A stretch of 64,000 nucleotides of DNA from Falsiruegeria mediterranea M17 (lineage in GTDB: Bacteria > Pseudomonadota > Alphaproteobacteria > Rhodobacterales > Rhodobacteraceae), in contig NZ_ONZG01000005.1 in assembly GCF_900302455.1 (NCBI RefSeq), positions 310,001 through 374,000 on the forward strand, written 5' to 3'. The position numbers were made by a program, and so were the translations under genes. Shown in pieces: positions 42,756 through 51,872 of this stretch (position 1 is its first letter; each line of letters starts with the position of its first letter). The notes beneath the pieces are model-generated. The model ran no database searches. It saw nothing but the letters and a program-made list of their open reading frames with translations, and was not told where the DNA came from.

Positions 42756-43460
42756 CGCGCAGCGGTCGCTGATCTCATTACGCCGATCGATGCCGTCATT
42801 TTGAACGCGGGCGGTACAGGTGGGCGCACCCCCAACAACCTGACCAGCGCGGGCGTCACCAACATCTTTGCCACAAACGTTCTGGGACATGTGGTTCTGG
42901 TGGACGCGCTGCTGGAGCGTCAACTGGTGGCATCCACAGTTCTTTATGCAGGATCAGAGGCCGCACGCGGCATTCCCAAAATGGGGATGCAGCGCCCGAT
43001 CTGCCCGAAGCTATGGTGGAGGAATTCAGATCAATTGCCGATGGCAGCAAATTCAGCCCCGAGGGTGATCCGATGCAGACCTATGGCTATGCCAAGCTGG
43101 TGGCGACCCTGTGGATGGGCGCGATGGCGCGCCAGCACCCATACATCCGTTTGTCACCATAAGCCCGGTGGAACCGCCGAAACCGCGGGCATTGACCATC
43201 TGCCGCTGGTGAAACGTATCATCTTCAAACATGTGGGCGGTGTGCTGATGCCTCTGTTCGGCATGATGAACAGCGTCGAAGCCGGGGCAAAACGGTATCT
43301 GGACGGATTGCTCAACCCGGAATTCAAGACCGGCCATTTCTACGTCGGCAAAGCAGGATATCCCACCGGGCCCGTGGTGGATCAGGCCAGCATTGATGCA
43401 ACGCTGTCGAACACCGCCGCCAAGGACAATGCAAACCAAGCGCTACGGCAGCTCGCCTGA
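42756..43460 (+). pseudogene. short-chain dehydrogenase remnant, truncated and frameshifted
   Basis: The protein begins inside the Rossmann core (ITPIDAVILNAGG) and lacks the nucleotide-binding start. Three indels, near 42990, 43140 and 43165, shift the frame. The intended sequence reads DLPEAMVEEFRSIADGSKF and YGYAKLVATLWMGAM in a second frame, then ISPGGTAET back in the first. The C-terminal half is otherwise well preserved, so the loss is recent. Confidence 0.85.
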
Positions 43461-43477
43461 CCCAAAGGAGAAACGAA

Positions 43478-43855
43478 ATGGAAACCACACTGACCGTCCT
43501 CGTCATCCTTGCAACGCTATTGCTGTCCGGGCTGGGCATCATGTCGATGTTCGCCACCCCCGGGCGCATGGTCGCCAATTTTGCCATTGAGCCTGTGGGC
43601 ACTGCCGGGCTCAGCACGATCCGCTCGGTAATCAGTGGTCTGTTTTTGGCCTCGGTTGCTTTGCGGGTGATTGGCCTGACGACCGGGCAGACGCTGGGTT
43701 ACGTGGCCGTGGCGATCCTGATGGGTATCGTGGCCCTTGGACGTATTGTCGGCTTGCTGGCCGATGGGATCGGCAAGGCCGTCTTGCAGCCGCTGGTCGG
43801 TGAACTTGTGATCATCGCAGTTTTGACCATAGCCTACGCCCAGCGGTCCCCATGA
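43478..43855 (+). CDS. four-helix membrane protein, DUF4345-like
   Basis: A 125-residue inner-membrane protein with four predicted helices; strong AAAGGAG before the ATG. Layout resembles the DUF4345 family, function unknown. It lies 17 bases after the SDR remnant and was probably its operon partner, so it may no longer be expressed from its original promoter. Confidence 0.7.
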   Translation: METTLTVLVILATLLLSGLGIMSMFATPGRMVANFAIEPVGTAGLSTIRSVISGLFLASVALRVIGLTTGQTLGYVAVAILMGIVALGRIVGLLADGIGKAVLQPLVGELVIIAVLTIAYAQRSP

Positions 43856-43939
43856 TTGATGGATCGTCGTTTGGAACGCATTCAACTACGCGTGCCGGAG
43901 ACCCATTTGCAATCTCTGAAAACCGATATCTCAAACCTT

Positions 43940-43961
43940 GGGCCGCCCTTTCTGGCGGCCC
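43940..43961. terminator. hairpin between convergent genes
   Basis: Perfect eight-base arms (GGGCCGCC with GGCGGCCC) around CTTTCT, between the DUF4345-like gene and the alcohol dehydrogenase gene. Confidence 0.55.
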
Positions 43962-44071
43962 TCACCTGGCATTGATCCACCTGCCAGTTCCCGCGAATAG
44001 CGGCAATTGCGACTTAGCGCGCGCGTCACGTGATTGACCACTCAAGGAAACCTATTGGCTATTCACTCAGT

Positions 44072-45106
44072 TCATGGCCGAAACCTTGTGATGACGGCGG
44101 TTCCGGGGGACGTCGGTCCACTCATGGCGCGCAGTTCTCTGCTGGCCTCTTCCAAGCGAACCTCTCTGGCGACCATTGGCTGGATATCCAAGTCGCCACG
44201 TTCGATCATTCCTAGAAGACGGGGGTATTTCCAGGACGGCATCCCCCGCGTGCCAAAAAACGAGAGTTGTTTGGCATAGATTGCGCGCATGTTCACCTGC
44301 ATCTGGCCGTCGCCCGATGGCATGCCAATCTGCACATGTCGTCCAAGGACGGCGAGACACTCCAAGGACGCATTTGTCGTTATTTCTATCCCCAGTGCTT
44401 CTATGGAAACCTGCGCGCCACCATCCGTTATGTCGCGGATCGCCTCTGCGGCGTCCTCTTTGCTGGCATTTACCGTGGCGTCCGCGCCGTGAAGCCTTGC
44501 ATGCTCAAGTTTCTCATCAACGACGTCCACCACCACAACGCGGCACCCAAGCATTTTTGCCAATAGTAGAACGGACAAGCCGATCCCACCTGTTCCGTGG
44601 ACAGCCACCCATTCGCCCGCTGCGACATCTGCGCGGTCCGTCAAGGCATGCCATGCAGTCGTCACACGACAGCCAAGACCGGCGGCCAAGGCAGGAGACA
44701 GCGTTTCTGGCAAGTGAACCAGATTGTGATCAAAGGGCACTGCAACATATTCTGCGTAGGCTCCAGGCGTTCCGAACCCTGGCACGATTTGTTCAGCGCA
44801 GGTGTTTGACACGCCTGTTTGACACGCGTTGCAGCTGCCACATCCCAAGATGAATGGCGCTATGAGGCGGTCGCCAATTTTGTGCCTTGCTTGCGGCCCG
44901 GCCTCTACCACGGTTCCACAGTATTCATGCCCCAAGATGGAGCCGTTCTGAACTTTGGGGTGCGCACCAGTCCAACCATGATAATCCGAACGGCAAACGC
45001 CGCAGGCGGCGACCTCCAGGATCACCCCATTGTCTGGGCAGGCTGGATCTGGAACCGTTTCAATCGAAAGGTCCTCACAAAACTCTCTTACGACTGCAGC
45101 TCGCAC
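44072..45106 (-). CDS. zinc-dependent alcohol dehydrogenase (MDR family)
   Basis: A 344-residue medium-chain dehydrogenase. Catalytic zinc ligands lie in ACGVCRSDYHGW and GHEYCGTV; structural-zinc cysteines in CGSCNACQTG-x4-C; the NAD site reads GTGGIGLSVLLLA. It oxidises an alcohol or reduces an aldehyde in the cytoplasm. It is 54 bases downstream of the TauD-type dioxygenase gene in the same orientation and likely acts on its product. Confidence 0.88.
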   Translation of the reverse strand: MRAAVVREFCEDLSIETVPDPACPDNGVILEVAACGVCRSDYHGWTGAHPKVQNGSILGHEYCGTVVEAGPQARHKIGDRLIAPFILGCGSCNACQTGVSNTCAEQIVPGFGTPGAYAEYVAVPFDHNLVHLPETLSPALAAGLGCRVTTAWHALTDRADVAAGEWVAVHGTGGIGLSVLLLAKMLGCRVVVVDVVDEKLEHARLHGADATVNASKEDAAEAIRDITDGGAQVSIEALGIEITTNASLECLAVLGRHVQIGMPSGDGQMQVNMRAIYAKQLSFFGTRGMPSWKYPRLLGMIERGDLDIQPMVAREVRLEEASRELRAMSGPTSPGTAVITRFRP

Positions 45107-45160
45107 TTGGTGCTCCTGAAGATTTGGTTTCTTTGATCAATCCAGTCCAGTCAGTCAGAA

Positions 45161-46009
45161 CTATACTGGCCTGTCACCTTTCACTGTCACGCGCCGCCCT
45201 TTTCGCTCGGCAGGCCAATAGTCCCAGATGGCGCGATGCATACAGCACCGGTTGTCCCAAAAGGCCATGTCGTTCAGCGACCACCTGAACCGGATTTGAT
45301 AGTTGATTTGTTCCGCATGCTCGAAAAGCATGTTGAGGATTGCATCGCTTTCCGTATCCGACAAGCCCAGAATCCTGGTGGTAAATGTTCGGTTCACAAA
45401 CAATGATTTCCGGCCCGTATCGGGATGGGTTCGAACAATTGGATGAACCGCCTCGGGACAGTCAATGTCGCTGTCCTTTTGGCCCCGGTCACTGTAGCGG
45501 CCCTTATAGATATGCTCCGAACTGTGAAGAGCGCTTAGCCCGTTGAGCATTTCCTTTATCGGATCTGAGAGATCGTCGTAGGCCGCGTACATGTCACTGA
45601 ACATGGTGTCCCCGCCGCAAGGTGGGGCGATGTGGATTTGAAGCATGGTCCCAAGGGGCGGCGTCTCGTCACAAGAGACGTCGGAATGCCAGAACTCACC
45701 GTTGGCAACTTTGGAATTCTTGGTTGCATGGATCTCGAATATCTCTGGATATCCTTCCATTGTCGGGGCCGCAGGGTGCGCATGAAGCGGCCCGAAACGT
45801 TTCCCGAATTCAATATGTTGCTCAGGTGGAATTTCTTTCTGTTCTTTGAAGAACAGCACTTGATAGGTGTGAAATGCGTCGCGAATCTCGGCAAACTGAT
45901 CGTCAGGCACAGGCCGACTTAGATCGACCTCATAGATCTCGGCGCCAAGGTTTGGAGCAAAGGGTTTGGCGATGATGGACGTATAGGCGTTGGATATGGG
46001 AGCAACCAT
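45161..46009 (-). CDS. TauD/TfdA-family 2-oxoglutarate dioxygenase
   Basis: A 282-residue Fe(II)/2-oxoglutarate dioxygenase. The facial triad is in FWHSDVS (H-x-D) and CCMHRAIWDY (distal His), with the 2OG-binding Arg in KGRRVTVKG. Start at 46009, after AGAGG; the upstream 19 codons lie in a DNA tandem repeat. The family oxidises taurine, sulfonates, aryloxyacetates or quaternary amines; the substrate here is unknown. It is divergent from a LysR gene and followed by a zinc alcohol dehydrogenase. Confidence 0.87.
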   Translation of the reverse strand: MVAPISNAYTSIIAKPFAPNLGAEIYEVDLSRPVPDDQFAEIRDAFHTYQVLFFKEQKEIPPEQHIEFGKRFGPLHAHPAAPTMEGYPEIFEIHATKNSKVANGEFWHSDVSCDETPPLGTMLQIHIAPPCGGDTMFSDMYAAYDDLSDPIKEMLNGLSALHSSEHIYKGRYSDRGQKDSDIDCPEAVHPIVRTHPDTGRKSLFVNRTFTTRILGLSDTESDAILNMLFEHAEQINYQIRFRWSLNDMAFWDNRCCMHRAIWDYWPAERKGRRVTVKGDRPV

Positions 46010-46022
46010 AAGGACCTCTGGA

Positions 46023-46056
46023 CGTGGTTTCGTTGGGCGTGGTTTCGTTGGGCGTG
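46023..46056. repeat. 15-bp tandem repeat in the dioxygenase leader
   Basis: CGTGGTTTCGTTGGG occurs twice in a row, with four bases of a third copy, 14 bases before the dioxygenase ATG. This makes the leader prone to slippage length changes. Confidence 0.85.
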
Positions 46057-46115
46057 CTCCGCGCAAGATACAGATTAAAAAAAATGAACAAAAACGAAAA
46101 ATATTTGACCCTTAA

Positions 46116-46130
46116 GTGAAAAACTTTCAC
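46116..46130. promoter_or_regulatory. LysR box (T-N11-A palindrome)
   Basis: GTGAAA-AAC-TTTCAC is a perfect inverted repeat and fits the LysR consensus T-N11-A. It lies 39 bases before the LysR start and 107 before the dioxygenase start. Confidence 0.72.
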
Positions 46131-46168
46131 ACATAAAACACTGACTAGACGGTAGCGAGGGTATCGGT

Positions 46169-47056
46169 ATGAGCATTCGGTCACTGCGAACTCTGATCGC
46201 AGTTCATCGACATGGAAGCTTCCGTGCCGCGTCAGAGGCAGAGCATCTGACACCGTCGGCGGTCAGCCACCAGATGCGCAACCTCGAGGTCTCGTTGGGG
46301 CTCGAGTTGTTTGACCGAACGGCCAAATCACCCGAACTGACCCATACCGGTCTAATGTTCGTCGGAAAGGCCGCTGCAGTGGTGGCCGCATATGACGGTT
46401 TGGCGGAAAGAGTGAGGTCGAACAACGAACTTTCTGGCGAAATCACTTTGGGTGCCGTTCCCACAACCCTGACTGGATTGGTGCCGATTGCCCTGTCAAA
46501 GCTGAAATCCGTGCATCCGAACATCCATGTGAGGATTGTCCCGGGTTTGACCAATCAGCTTTTGCTGCAGTTGGATCGCGGGCAGATCCAAGCGGCAATT
46601 GTCTCTCGTCCAGATATTCTGCCAAGCACCTTGGAGTTCTCTGAGATCGTATCCGAGAAATTGGTCCTGCTTGTTTCCGAGAACACCCCGGATCTACCTC
46701 CAAAAGACTTGCTCGCTGCGTCCCCATTCATTCGCTTTACGCGCGATGCGGTTGTTGGGCGGCAAATCGAGACTTGGCTGCAAAGGAACGGCATTGAAGT
46801 CAGGGACGCCATGGAACTGGAGAGCCTTGAAGCAATTTCAAGTATGGTGGCCGCTGACCTAGGTGTATCCATCATTCCAGACAGCCATTTGGCTGCATAT
46901 GACCATCTGCGGCTCAAAAGAATCCCGCTTGAGCAGAATGGACCTAAGCGGATTGTTGGCCTGGCCAGTATGTCAGCGTCGCCTCGCACCAAGATGATCG
47001 ACGCTGTTACGACGGCACTATTGGACGCAGCAGGTGACCAGCAAGTTCATTTTTGA
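46169..47056 (+). CDS. LysR-family transcriptional regulator
   Basis: A 295-residue LysR protein with N-terminal winged HTH (SLRTLIAVHRHGSFRAASEA, LTPSAVSHQMRNLE) and effector domain (GEITLGAVPTTLTGLVPIAL). Divergent from the dioxygenase-dehydrogenase operon with a LysR box between, so it probably activates that operon in response to its substrate. Confidence 0.9.
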   Translation: MSIRSLRTLIAVHRHGSFRAASEAEHLTPSAVSHQMRNLEVSLGLELFDRTAKSPELTHTGLMFVGKAAAVVAAYDGLAERVRSNNELSGEITLGAVPTTLTGLVPIALSKLKSVHPNIHVRIVPGLTNQLLLQLDRGQIQAAIVSRPDILPSTLEFSEIVSEKLVLLVSENTPDLPPKDLLAASPFIRFTRDAVVGRQIETWLQRNGIEVRDAMELESLEAISSMVAADLGVSIIPDSHLAAYDHLRLKRIPLEQNGPKRIVGLASMSASPRTKMIDAVTTALLDAAGDQQVHF

Positions 47057-47217
47057 GCTAGCACTCCAGCAAGTCCCCACAAGATGGTTTTCGACCACTT
47101 AAACTAGGAAATCTGGAGGTCAGGTTTGGCCCGGGTCAATCATTGGCGTGCAACGCGGAGAATGGCCGCACCGCCCCCTGATGACCCAATGGTGCATTCA
47201 CACAGGAATGATCGACC

Positions 47218-48225
47218 TTAGTTTTGAATAAGCGCGTTTTCCCATTCAGACGTGAACTTGTTTCGCTTCAAGGCGTCGAGAAAGGTCATCAAAGCCGGTT
47301 CCAACGCGATGGTCGCGCGTTCGGTGCCGCTGTCTCTATCCTGAAGCGACGGCAGCAACCGTGTTCCGTCGATGGGGTTGGACTGGTAGGTCACCAAAAA
47401 CTGGATGAAACGCTCTGCCGCCGCAGGCTCGGCAGAAGCTTTTGATACAAAAGCGGTTCGCATCATTGTCGTCGGAAAGTCGGACGGAAGAACGATCTCA
47501 AATGCGTTTCGGCTTTCGGTGCGGGCTTCGGCATAGCTTCCAAGGACATTGTAGGCCACCGCGATTGTTCCGTCTGTCAGGTCGTCGATCATTTCGCCCG
47601 AACAGCAGTAAAGCTGGACATCAAGTCCGCCCATCACCTCCATAAGCCGCCAGAATGTCTCTGACGCCCGCGCGTCCTGCGTCGCAAACAGATAGCCCAG
47701 ACCTGATTGGCGGACATCATAGGTGCCAACGCGACCCCGAAACACTTCTGGGCGCGCGCGTAGCGCCTCGATCAGCTCTTGCCGCGTTCGTGGGATCGGA
47801 AGACCATCGAATGCGGCCCGGTTGATGACAATCGCTGCGGGCTCGGACGTGAACGCAAACAGGCTTTGCCGCCATTGCGCCCAGGCCGGATGAGAGACGT
47901 TTTGCAGCTCCAGGGCATACCCGTCATTCGTGAGCTTGAATTGCAGGTCCATGGCACTGGATATCGCAATGTCAAAAGCGTCCGGCATATTCCGAAACCG
48001 CCGGTCGATGTCTGCGGTTTCGGTCACCAGGTAGTCGATGGCGACATCAGGGTTTTCAGCGACGAAAGCCTCGATCAGCGGCGCAAACAAGTCCGTGTCC
48101 GTGCTTGAGATAATCCGCAAGCTTGTTGTTGCATCCGCCTCATTGAAGGTCTGCCGATCCTCCCAGTCCTGCGCCCATACGGCGTGACTCAAGAAGCTCA
48201 GAGCTAAAGCGATAAAGTAACGCAC
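47218..48225 (-). CDS. PBP2-type periplasmic binding protein in the TctDE operon
   Basis: A 335-residue periplasmic type-II binding protein resembling ferric-iron/AfuA-type receptors. The GTG at 48225 follows GGAGGG, overlaps the sensor kinase gene by 22 bases and starts a signal peptide ending AVWAQ. Motifs: IISSTDTDLFAPLIEAFVAE, DAFDIAISSAMDLQ and VGTYDVRQSGLGY. No ABC permease is nearby, so it probably presents ligand to the sensor kinase. Confidence 0.8.
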   Translation of the reverse strand: MRYFIALALSFLSHAVWAQDWEDRQTFNEADATTSLRIISSTDTDLFAPLIEAFVAENPDVAIDYLVTETADIDRRFRNMPDAFDIAISSAMDLQFKLTNDGYALELQNVSHPAWAQWRQSLFAFTSEPAAIVINRAAFDGLPIPRTRQELIEALRARPEVFRGRVGTYDVRQSGLGYLFATQDARASETFWRLMEVMGGLDVQLYCCSGEMIDDLTDGTIAVAYNVLGSYAEARTESRNAFEIVLPSDFPTTMMRTAFVSKASAEPAAAERFIQFLVTYQSNPIDGTRLLPSLQDRDSGTERATIALEPALMTFLDALKRNKFTSEWENALIQN

Positions 48226-49568
48226 GCGCCGCCCTCCAACCGGTTTTCTAGATGGATGCCGCCACCATGGGCCATCGCAACATCCTGCGCGATGGTCAGC
48301 CCAAGGCCCGAGCCAATCGAATCCGTGGCATTTGCCCCACGTTGGAAACGTGTGGTCAAGGTTTCGATTTCGTTCTCGGGGAAGCCGGGACCGTGATCGC
48401 AAACCATGATCTGCGGTTTGGGTTTGCCGGAGACGGTAATCTCGATGGAGCTTTCGGCTGGTCCGTACTTCATCGCATTGTCGATCAGGTTGCGTACGGC
48501 GTTCTGAAGAAGAACGGGATCACCGGAGTAAGGAACATGTGGATCCCCCCGGAGCGCAATCGAAAGGTCCTTCATTTCCGCGATGGGGGCCAATCGCTGT
48601 GCCAGGTCACTCACCAATTCGGTCAGGTCAATTGCGTCCCGCTCCAGATGGTCTGCGCGAAAGGTGATCATCGCATGATCCAGAAGCTGGCCTGCAGCGC
48701 GCGAGCTTTCGTCGATTGCCTTTATCATTGATCGCATCGCTTCGCGGTTTTCCTCTTTGTCGACACGCTGCAACGTCGCCTCAGCGTACGACCTTACCGT
48801 GGCAAGCGGCGTTCGAACCCGATGCGCCGCCTCGGCAATGAAATCCTCAGACTGGGTGAGCGATTGGTCCAGTCGCCCAACCAGGGAATTGAGCGAACTC
48901 ACCAGGGGAACCATTTCCCGCGGAACCGGTTTGGTGAATGGTCTTAGATCCTGTGGCCCTCGTCGCGTCACCGACGTGGTCAGCTTGCCAAGCTGTCCGA
49001 TGGTTGCCGACGTGGCCCAGAACGAAAGCACTGCCGCCAGGGTAAAGAACCCGACACCCAATAGGGCAGCGTTGCGCGAGATCTGGTCAAGCGTTTCGGA
49101 CAGAGCGTCCTGCGTCTGAGCAAGAAAAATCTGGACGTCGACCCTTTCGTTCGCACCGATCAATGTTCGGCTGGCACTGATTGTCCTTACCGGTGCACCG
49201 CGTATTTGACTGGTTTGGAAAACGGGGCTGTCGGGTAGAAAATTACCAGCAGTTGCCAATTCTTCGTAGCCCGACAGGAACTTTCCGTCTCGCAAGATCG
49301 CATAGAAAACCCGATCATCGGCCGATGTCGCAAGCATCGAGAATGCGGCGTAGGGCAGATCTAGCTCGACCGTGCCATCTTGGATTGTCGCCGCGTCAAG
49401 CATCGACGTGACCGATGCATCAAGGATGGTGTCCTGACCCTGTTGCGCGACCTGAACCGCATAGTTTCGAACCGCGAAAAAAAGGATCAACGCCAGGACC
49501 GCGGCCCCTCCGATCAACGTCAGCATCAACCGGTTCCTGAGCGACCCGGAAACGGCGGGACTATTCAT
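48204..49568 (-). CDS. TctE-type sensor histidine kinase
   Basis: A 454-residue membrane histidine kinase. TM1 is near 15-35, a periplasmic sensor loop spans about 40-165, TM2 is near 170-190, then HAMP, an H-box (EAAHRVRTPLATVRS) and the N (NAVRNLIDNAMKYG), G1 (DHGPGFP) and G2 (GSGLGLTIA) boxes. The AAHRVRTPL form is typical of the TctE group. It overlaps the response regulator and binding protein genes and probably senses tricarboxylate-like ligands. Confidence 0.9.
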   Translation of the reverse strand: MNSPAVSGSLRNRLMLTLIGGAAVLALILFFAVRNYAVQVAQQGQDTILDASVTSMLDAATIQDGTVELDLPYAAFSMLATSADDRVFYAILRDGKFLSGYEELATAGNFLPDSPVFQTSQIRGAPVRTISASRTLIGANERVDVQIFLAQTQDALSETLDQISRNAALLGVGFFTLAAVLSFWATSATIGQLGKLTTSVTRRGPQDLRPFTKPVPREMVPLVSSLNSLVGRLDQSLTQSEDFIAEAAHRVRTPLATVRSYAEATLQRVDKEENREAMRSMIKAIDESSRAAGQLLDHAMITFRADHLERDAIDLTELVSDLAQRLAPIAEMKDLSIALRGDPHVPYSGDPVLLQNAVRNLIDNAMKYGPAESSIEITVSGKPKPQIMVCDHGPGFPENEIETLTTRFQRGANATDSIGSGLGLTIAQDVAMAHGGGIHLENRLEGGACVTLSL

Positions 49569-50229
49569 CGTGATCCAATCGATAGCCCAACCCGCGCAGT
49601 GTCGTGATACTCAGATCAGAAGGTTTCAGATGCCTGCGCAAGCGGCCGACATAGACTTCGATCGCGTTTTCCGAGACGTCGTCATCATAAGAAAACAGCC
49701 GGTCAGCCAATTTGTTTTTTGAAAATATTTGCCCCGGAGCGTTCAAGAACAGTTCAAGCAGACGCAATTCGCGATTGCGCATCTGGACTTCTTCACCACC
49801 TACGGTCAGGTGACCCGCGACCGGATCAAAGACGACGCCTCCGATCTCGATCGTTGTTTTGGCATAGCCGGACTTGCGACGCAAAACCGCGCGACTGCGG
49901 GCCTCAAGCTCGGCGTGGTCAAATGGCTTGGTAACATAGTCATCGGCCCCCATATCAAGCGAACCGATTCGATCTGAAACCTGACTTCTCGCGGTAAGAA
50001 CGATCACTGGCGTGTCCAGATCACTGGCGCGATGCTGCTTCAGGAATGTGCGGCCATCGCCATCCGGCAGCATGATATCGAGCAGAATCAGATCGTACTG
50101 TCCGGTCGCGACAAAGGCCGACGCATCCCCTAAATTCGCTGCATGATCAATAACATGTCCGGCCATCGTCATCCGTGAAAGGATTGCATTGGCAAGGTCT
50201 TGATTGTCTTCCACCAGTAGGAACTTCAT
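49561..50229 (-). CDS. TctD-type response regulator (OmpR family)
   Basis: A 222-residue OmpR/PhoB-type response regulator. The receiver has an acidic DN pair (VEDNQD), the phosphoacceptor Asp in LILLDIMLPDGDG and the conserved Lys in DYVTKPF. The winged helix has the GQIFSKNKLADRLF and NAIEVYVGRLRRHL motifs. The ATG at 50229 removes 41 codons that would run into the divergent promoter. It likely activates the divergent TTT operon. Confidence 0.92.
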   Translation of the reverse strand: MKFLLVEDNQDLANAILSRMTMAGHVIDHAANLGDASAFVATGQYDLILLDIMLPDGDGRTFLKQHRASDLDTPVIVLTARSQVSDRIGSLDMGADDYVTKPFDHAELEARSRAVLRRKSGYAKTTIEIGGVVFDPVAGHLTVGGEEVQMRNRELRLLELFLNAPGQIFSKNKLADRLFSYDDDVSENAIEVYVGRLRRHLKPSDLSITTLRGLGYRLDHDE

Positions 50230-50338
50230 CCCCCTCTCTGGGCCCCTTTTCTGTTGTGACAGGTTGATGTCAGGTTGATGTGTAGTTGTCCCTGCTAGCT
50301 GAACTGCCATGCGGGCAGTTGTCAAATGGGAGGACAAT

Positions 50339-51319
50339 ATGTGGAATTTCAAACTGGGCCGTCGGGCCCTTATTTCGGCCGTTGCGGCGTTTGGTCTGGT
50401 CGGGCCTGTTCTGGCCGAAGATCAAGTCGTTGACAGCATTCACTTCCTGATCCCCGGCGGCGCTGGTGGTGGTTGGGACGGAACCGCGCGCGGAACCGGT
50501 GAGGCGCTGACCAACGCCGGTCTTGTGGGCACTGCGTCGTACGAAAACATGTCGGGCGGCGGCGGCGGCAAGGCCATCGGGTTCCTGATCGAAAACGCAG
50601 ACAGCAACCATGGAACGCTGATGGTCAACTCGACCCCCATCGTGATCCGCTCGCTGACCGGTGTGTTCCCACACAACTTCCGCGATCTGACCCTGGTTTC
50701 CGGCACAATTGGCGACTACGCCGCAATTGTCGTTGGCAAGGACAGCCCGATCAATTCCATGGCGGACCTGATGGCAGCCTTTGACGCCGATCCGTCCGGT
50801 ACGGCCATCGGTGGTGGCTCTGTTCCCGGTGGCATGGATCACCTGGTCGCGGCCATGGTCATGGAAGCCGCAGGAAAGGACGCGCTTGGCGTCAAATACA
50901 TCCCATATGATGCGGGTGGCAAAGCCATGGCGGCGCTGCTGTCCGGAGAAATCGCGGCACTTTCGACCGGGTTCTCGGAAGCCGTCGATCTGGCCAACGC
51001 AGGCGAAGTCAAGATCATTGGCGTCACCTCTGAGGACCGCGTCGATGCAGCGCCTGACGCGCAGACCATGAAGGAACAGGGGATCGACACTACATTCGTG
51101 AACTGGCGCGGTTTCTTCGCCGCCCCCGGCCTGCCCGAAGACAAGTTGGCCGCCTATCAGGCAGCCATTGCCAAGATGTACGACACCCCCGAGTGGGAAG
51201 AAGTACGCGCACGCAACGGTTGGGTAAACATCCACAACTCGGGCGACGACTTCCAGTCTTTCCTTGAGCAGCAGGAACAGCAGATCGGCGATCTGATGAA
51301 AAAGCTGGGCTTCCTCTAA
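50339..51319 (+). CDS. tctC: TTT receptor (TctC), second system
   Basis: A 326-residue periplasmic receptor; start at 50339 after GGAGGA, signal peptide ending VLAED. It has the family motif FLIPGGAGGGWDGTARGTGEAL. It is the first gene of a tctCBA operon divergent from the TctDE genes, so citrate or another tricarboxylate is a likely ligand. Confidence 0.92.
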   Translation: MWNFKLGRRALISAVAAFGLVGPVLAEDQVVDSIHFLIPGGAGGGWDGTARGTGEALTNAGLVGTASYENMSGGGGGKAIGFLIENADSNHGTLMVNSTPIVIRSLTGVFPHNFRDLTLVSGTIGDYAAIVVGKDSPINSMADLMAAFDADPSGTAIGGGSVPGGMDHLVAAMVMEAAGKDALGVKYIPYDAGGKAMAALLSGEIAALSTGFSEAVDLANAGEVKIIGVTSEDRVDAAPDAQTMKEQGIDTTFVNWRGFFAAPGLPEDKLAAYQAAIAKMYDTPEWEEVRARNGWVNIHNSGDDFQSFLEQQEQQIGDLMKKLGFL

Positions 51320-51388
51320 GCACAGCACTTGGCAGAGCGGTCCATCCGCTCTGCCACAACCACCAAGACACACGAGGGAGGGAATGTC

Positions 51389-51871
51389 ATGGCGCTGGAT
51401 CGCTGGATCGCGCTTGTTTTGCTTGGGGTCTGTCTGACCTATGGCTATGCCGCCTGGTTCACGATGGACGGAGGCCTGCCCCCCTTCATGCAACGCAACC
51501 CCATTTGGCCAAGCACATTCCCCAAAGTGCTATCGATTCTGGGCATCATTGCCTGCGTCATCATCCTGCTGGGCCTTGAAAAGTCCGAGCCGAAAGAGGC
51601 CGACATCGATTACCGACGGCTGGGAGACTATCACCTTGATCAGGCCCTGATGCTGTTGGCCTTGATGGTGATCTACGCACTGTGCCTGCGGCCTGTTGGC
51701 TTTCTGATCTCAACCTCGGCCTTCCTGATCCTTGGGTCTTTCATTCTGGGCGAGCGCAAGTGGCACATCATGCTGCCCGTCGCCTTCATCGCCACCGGCA
51801 CGGTCTGGTATCTGGTTCAGGAAGTCCTGGGCATCTACATGCGCCCCCTGCCCGGCATTTTCGGAGGCTGA
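51389..51871 (+). CDS. tctB: TTT small membrane subunit (TctB), second system
   Basis: A 160-residue four-helix protein of the TctB/DUF1468 group; ATG after GGGAGGG, so the 20-codon upstream extension is not used. It sits between the receptor and large permease genes, the conserved tctCBA order. Confidence 0.9.
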   Translation: MALDRWIALVLLGVCLTYGYAAWFTMDGGLPPFMQRNPIWPSTFPKVLSILGIIACVIILLGLEKSEPKEADIDYRRLGDYHLDQALMLLALMVIYALCLRPVGFLISTSAFLILGSFILGERKWHIMLPVAFIATGTVWYLVQEVLGIYMRPLPGIFGG

Positions 51872-51872
51872 C

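Noticed and set aside
50270-51493. 407-codon minus-strand frame opposite tctC
   Set aside because: Antisense shadow; the tctC product has signal peptide and receptor motifs and the frame runs over the promoter.
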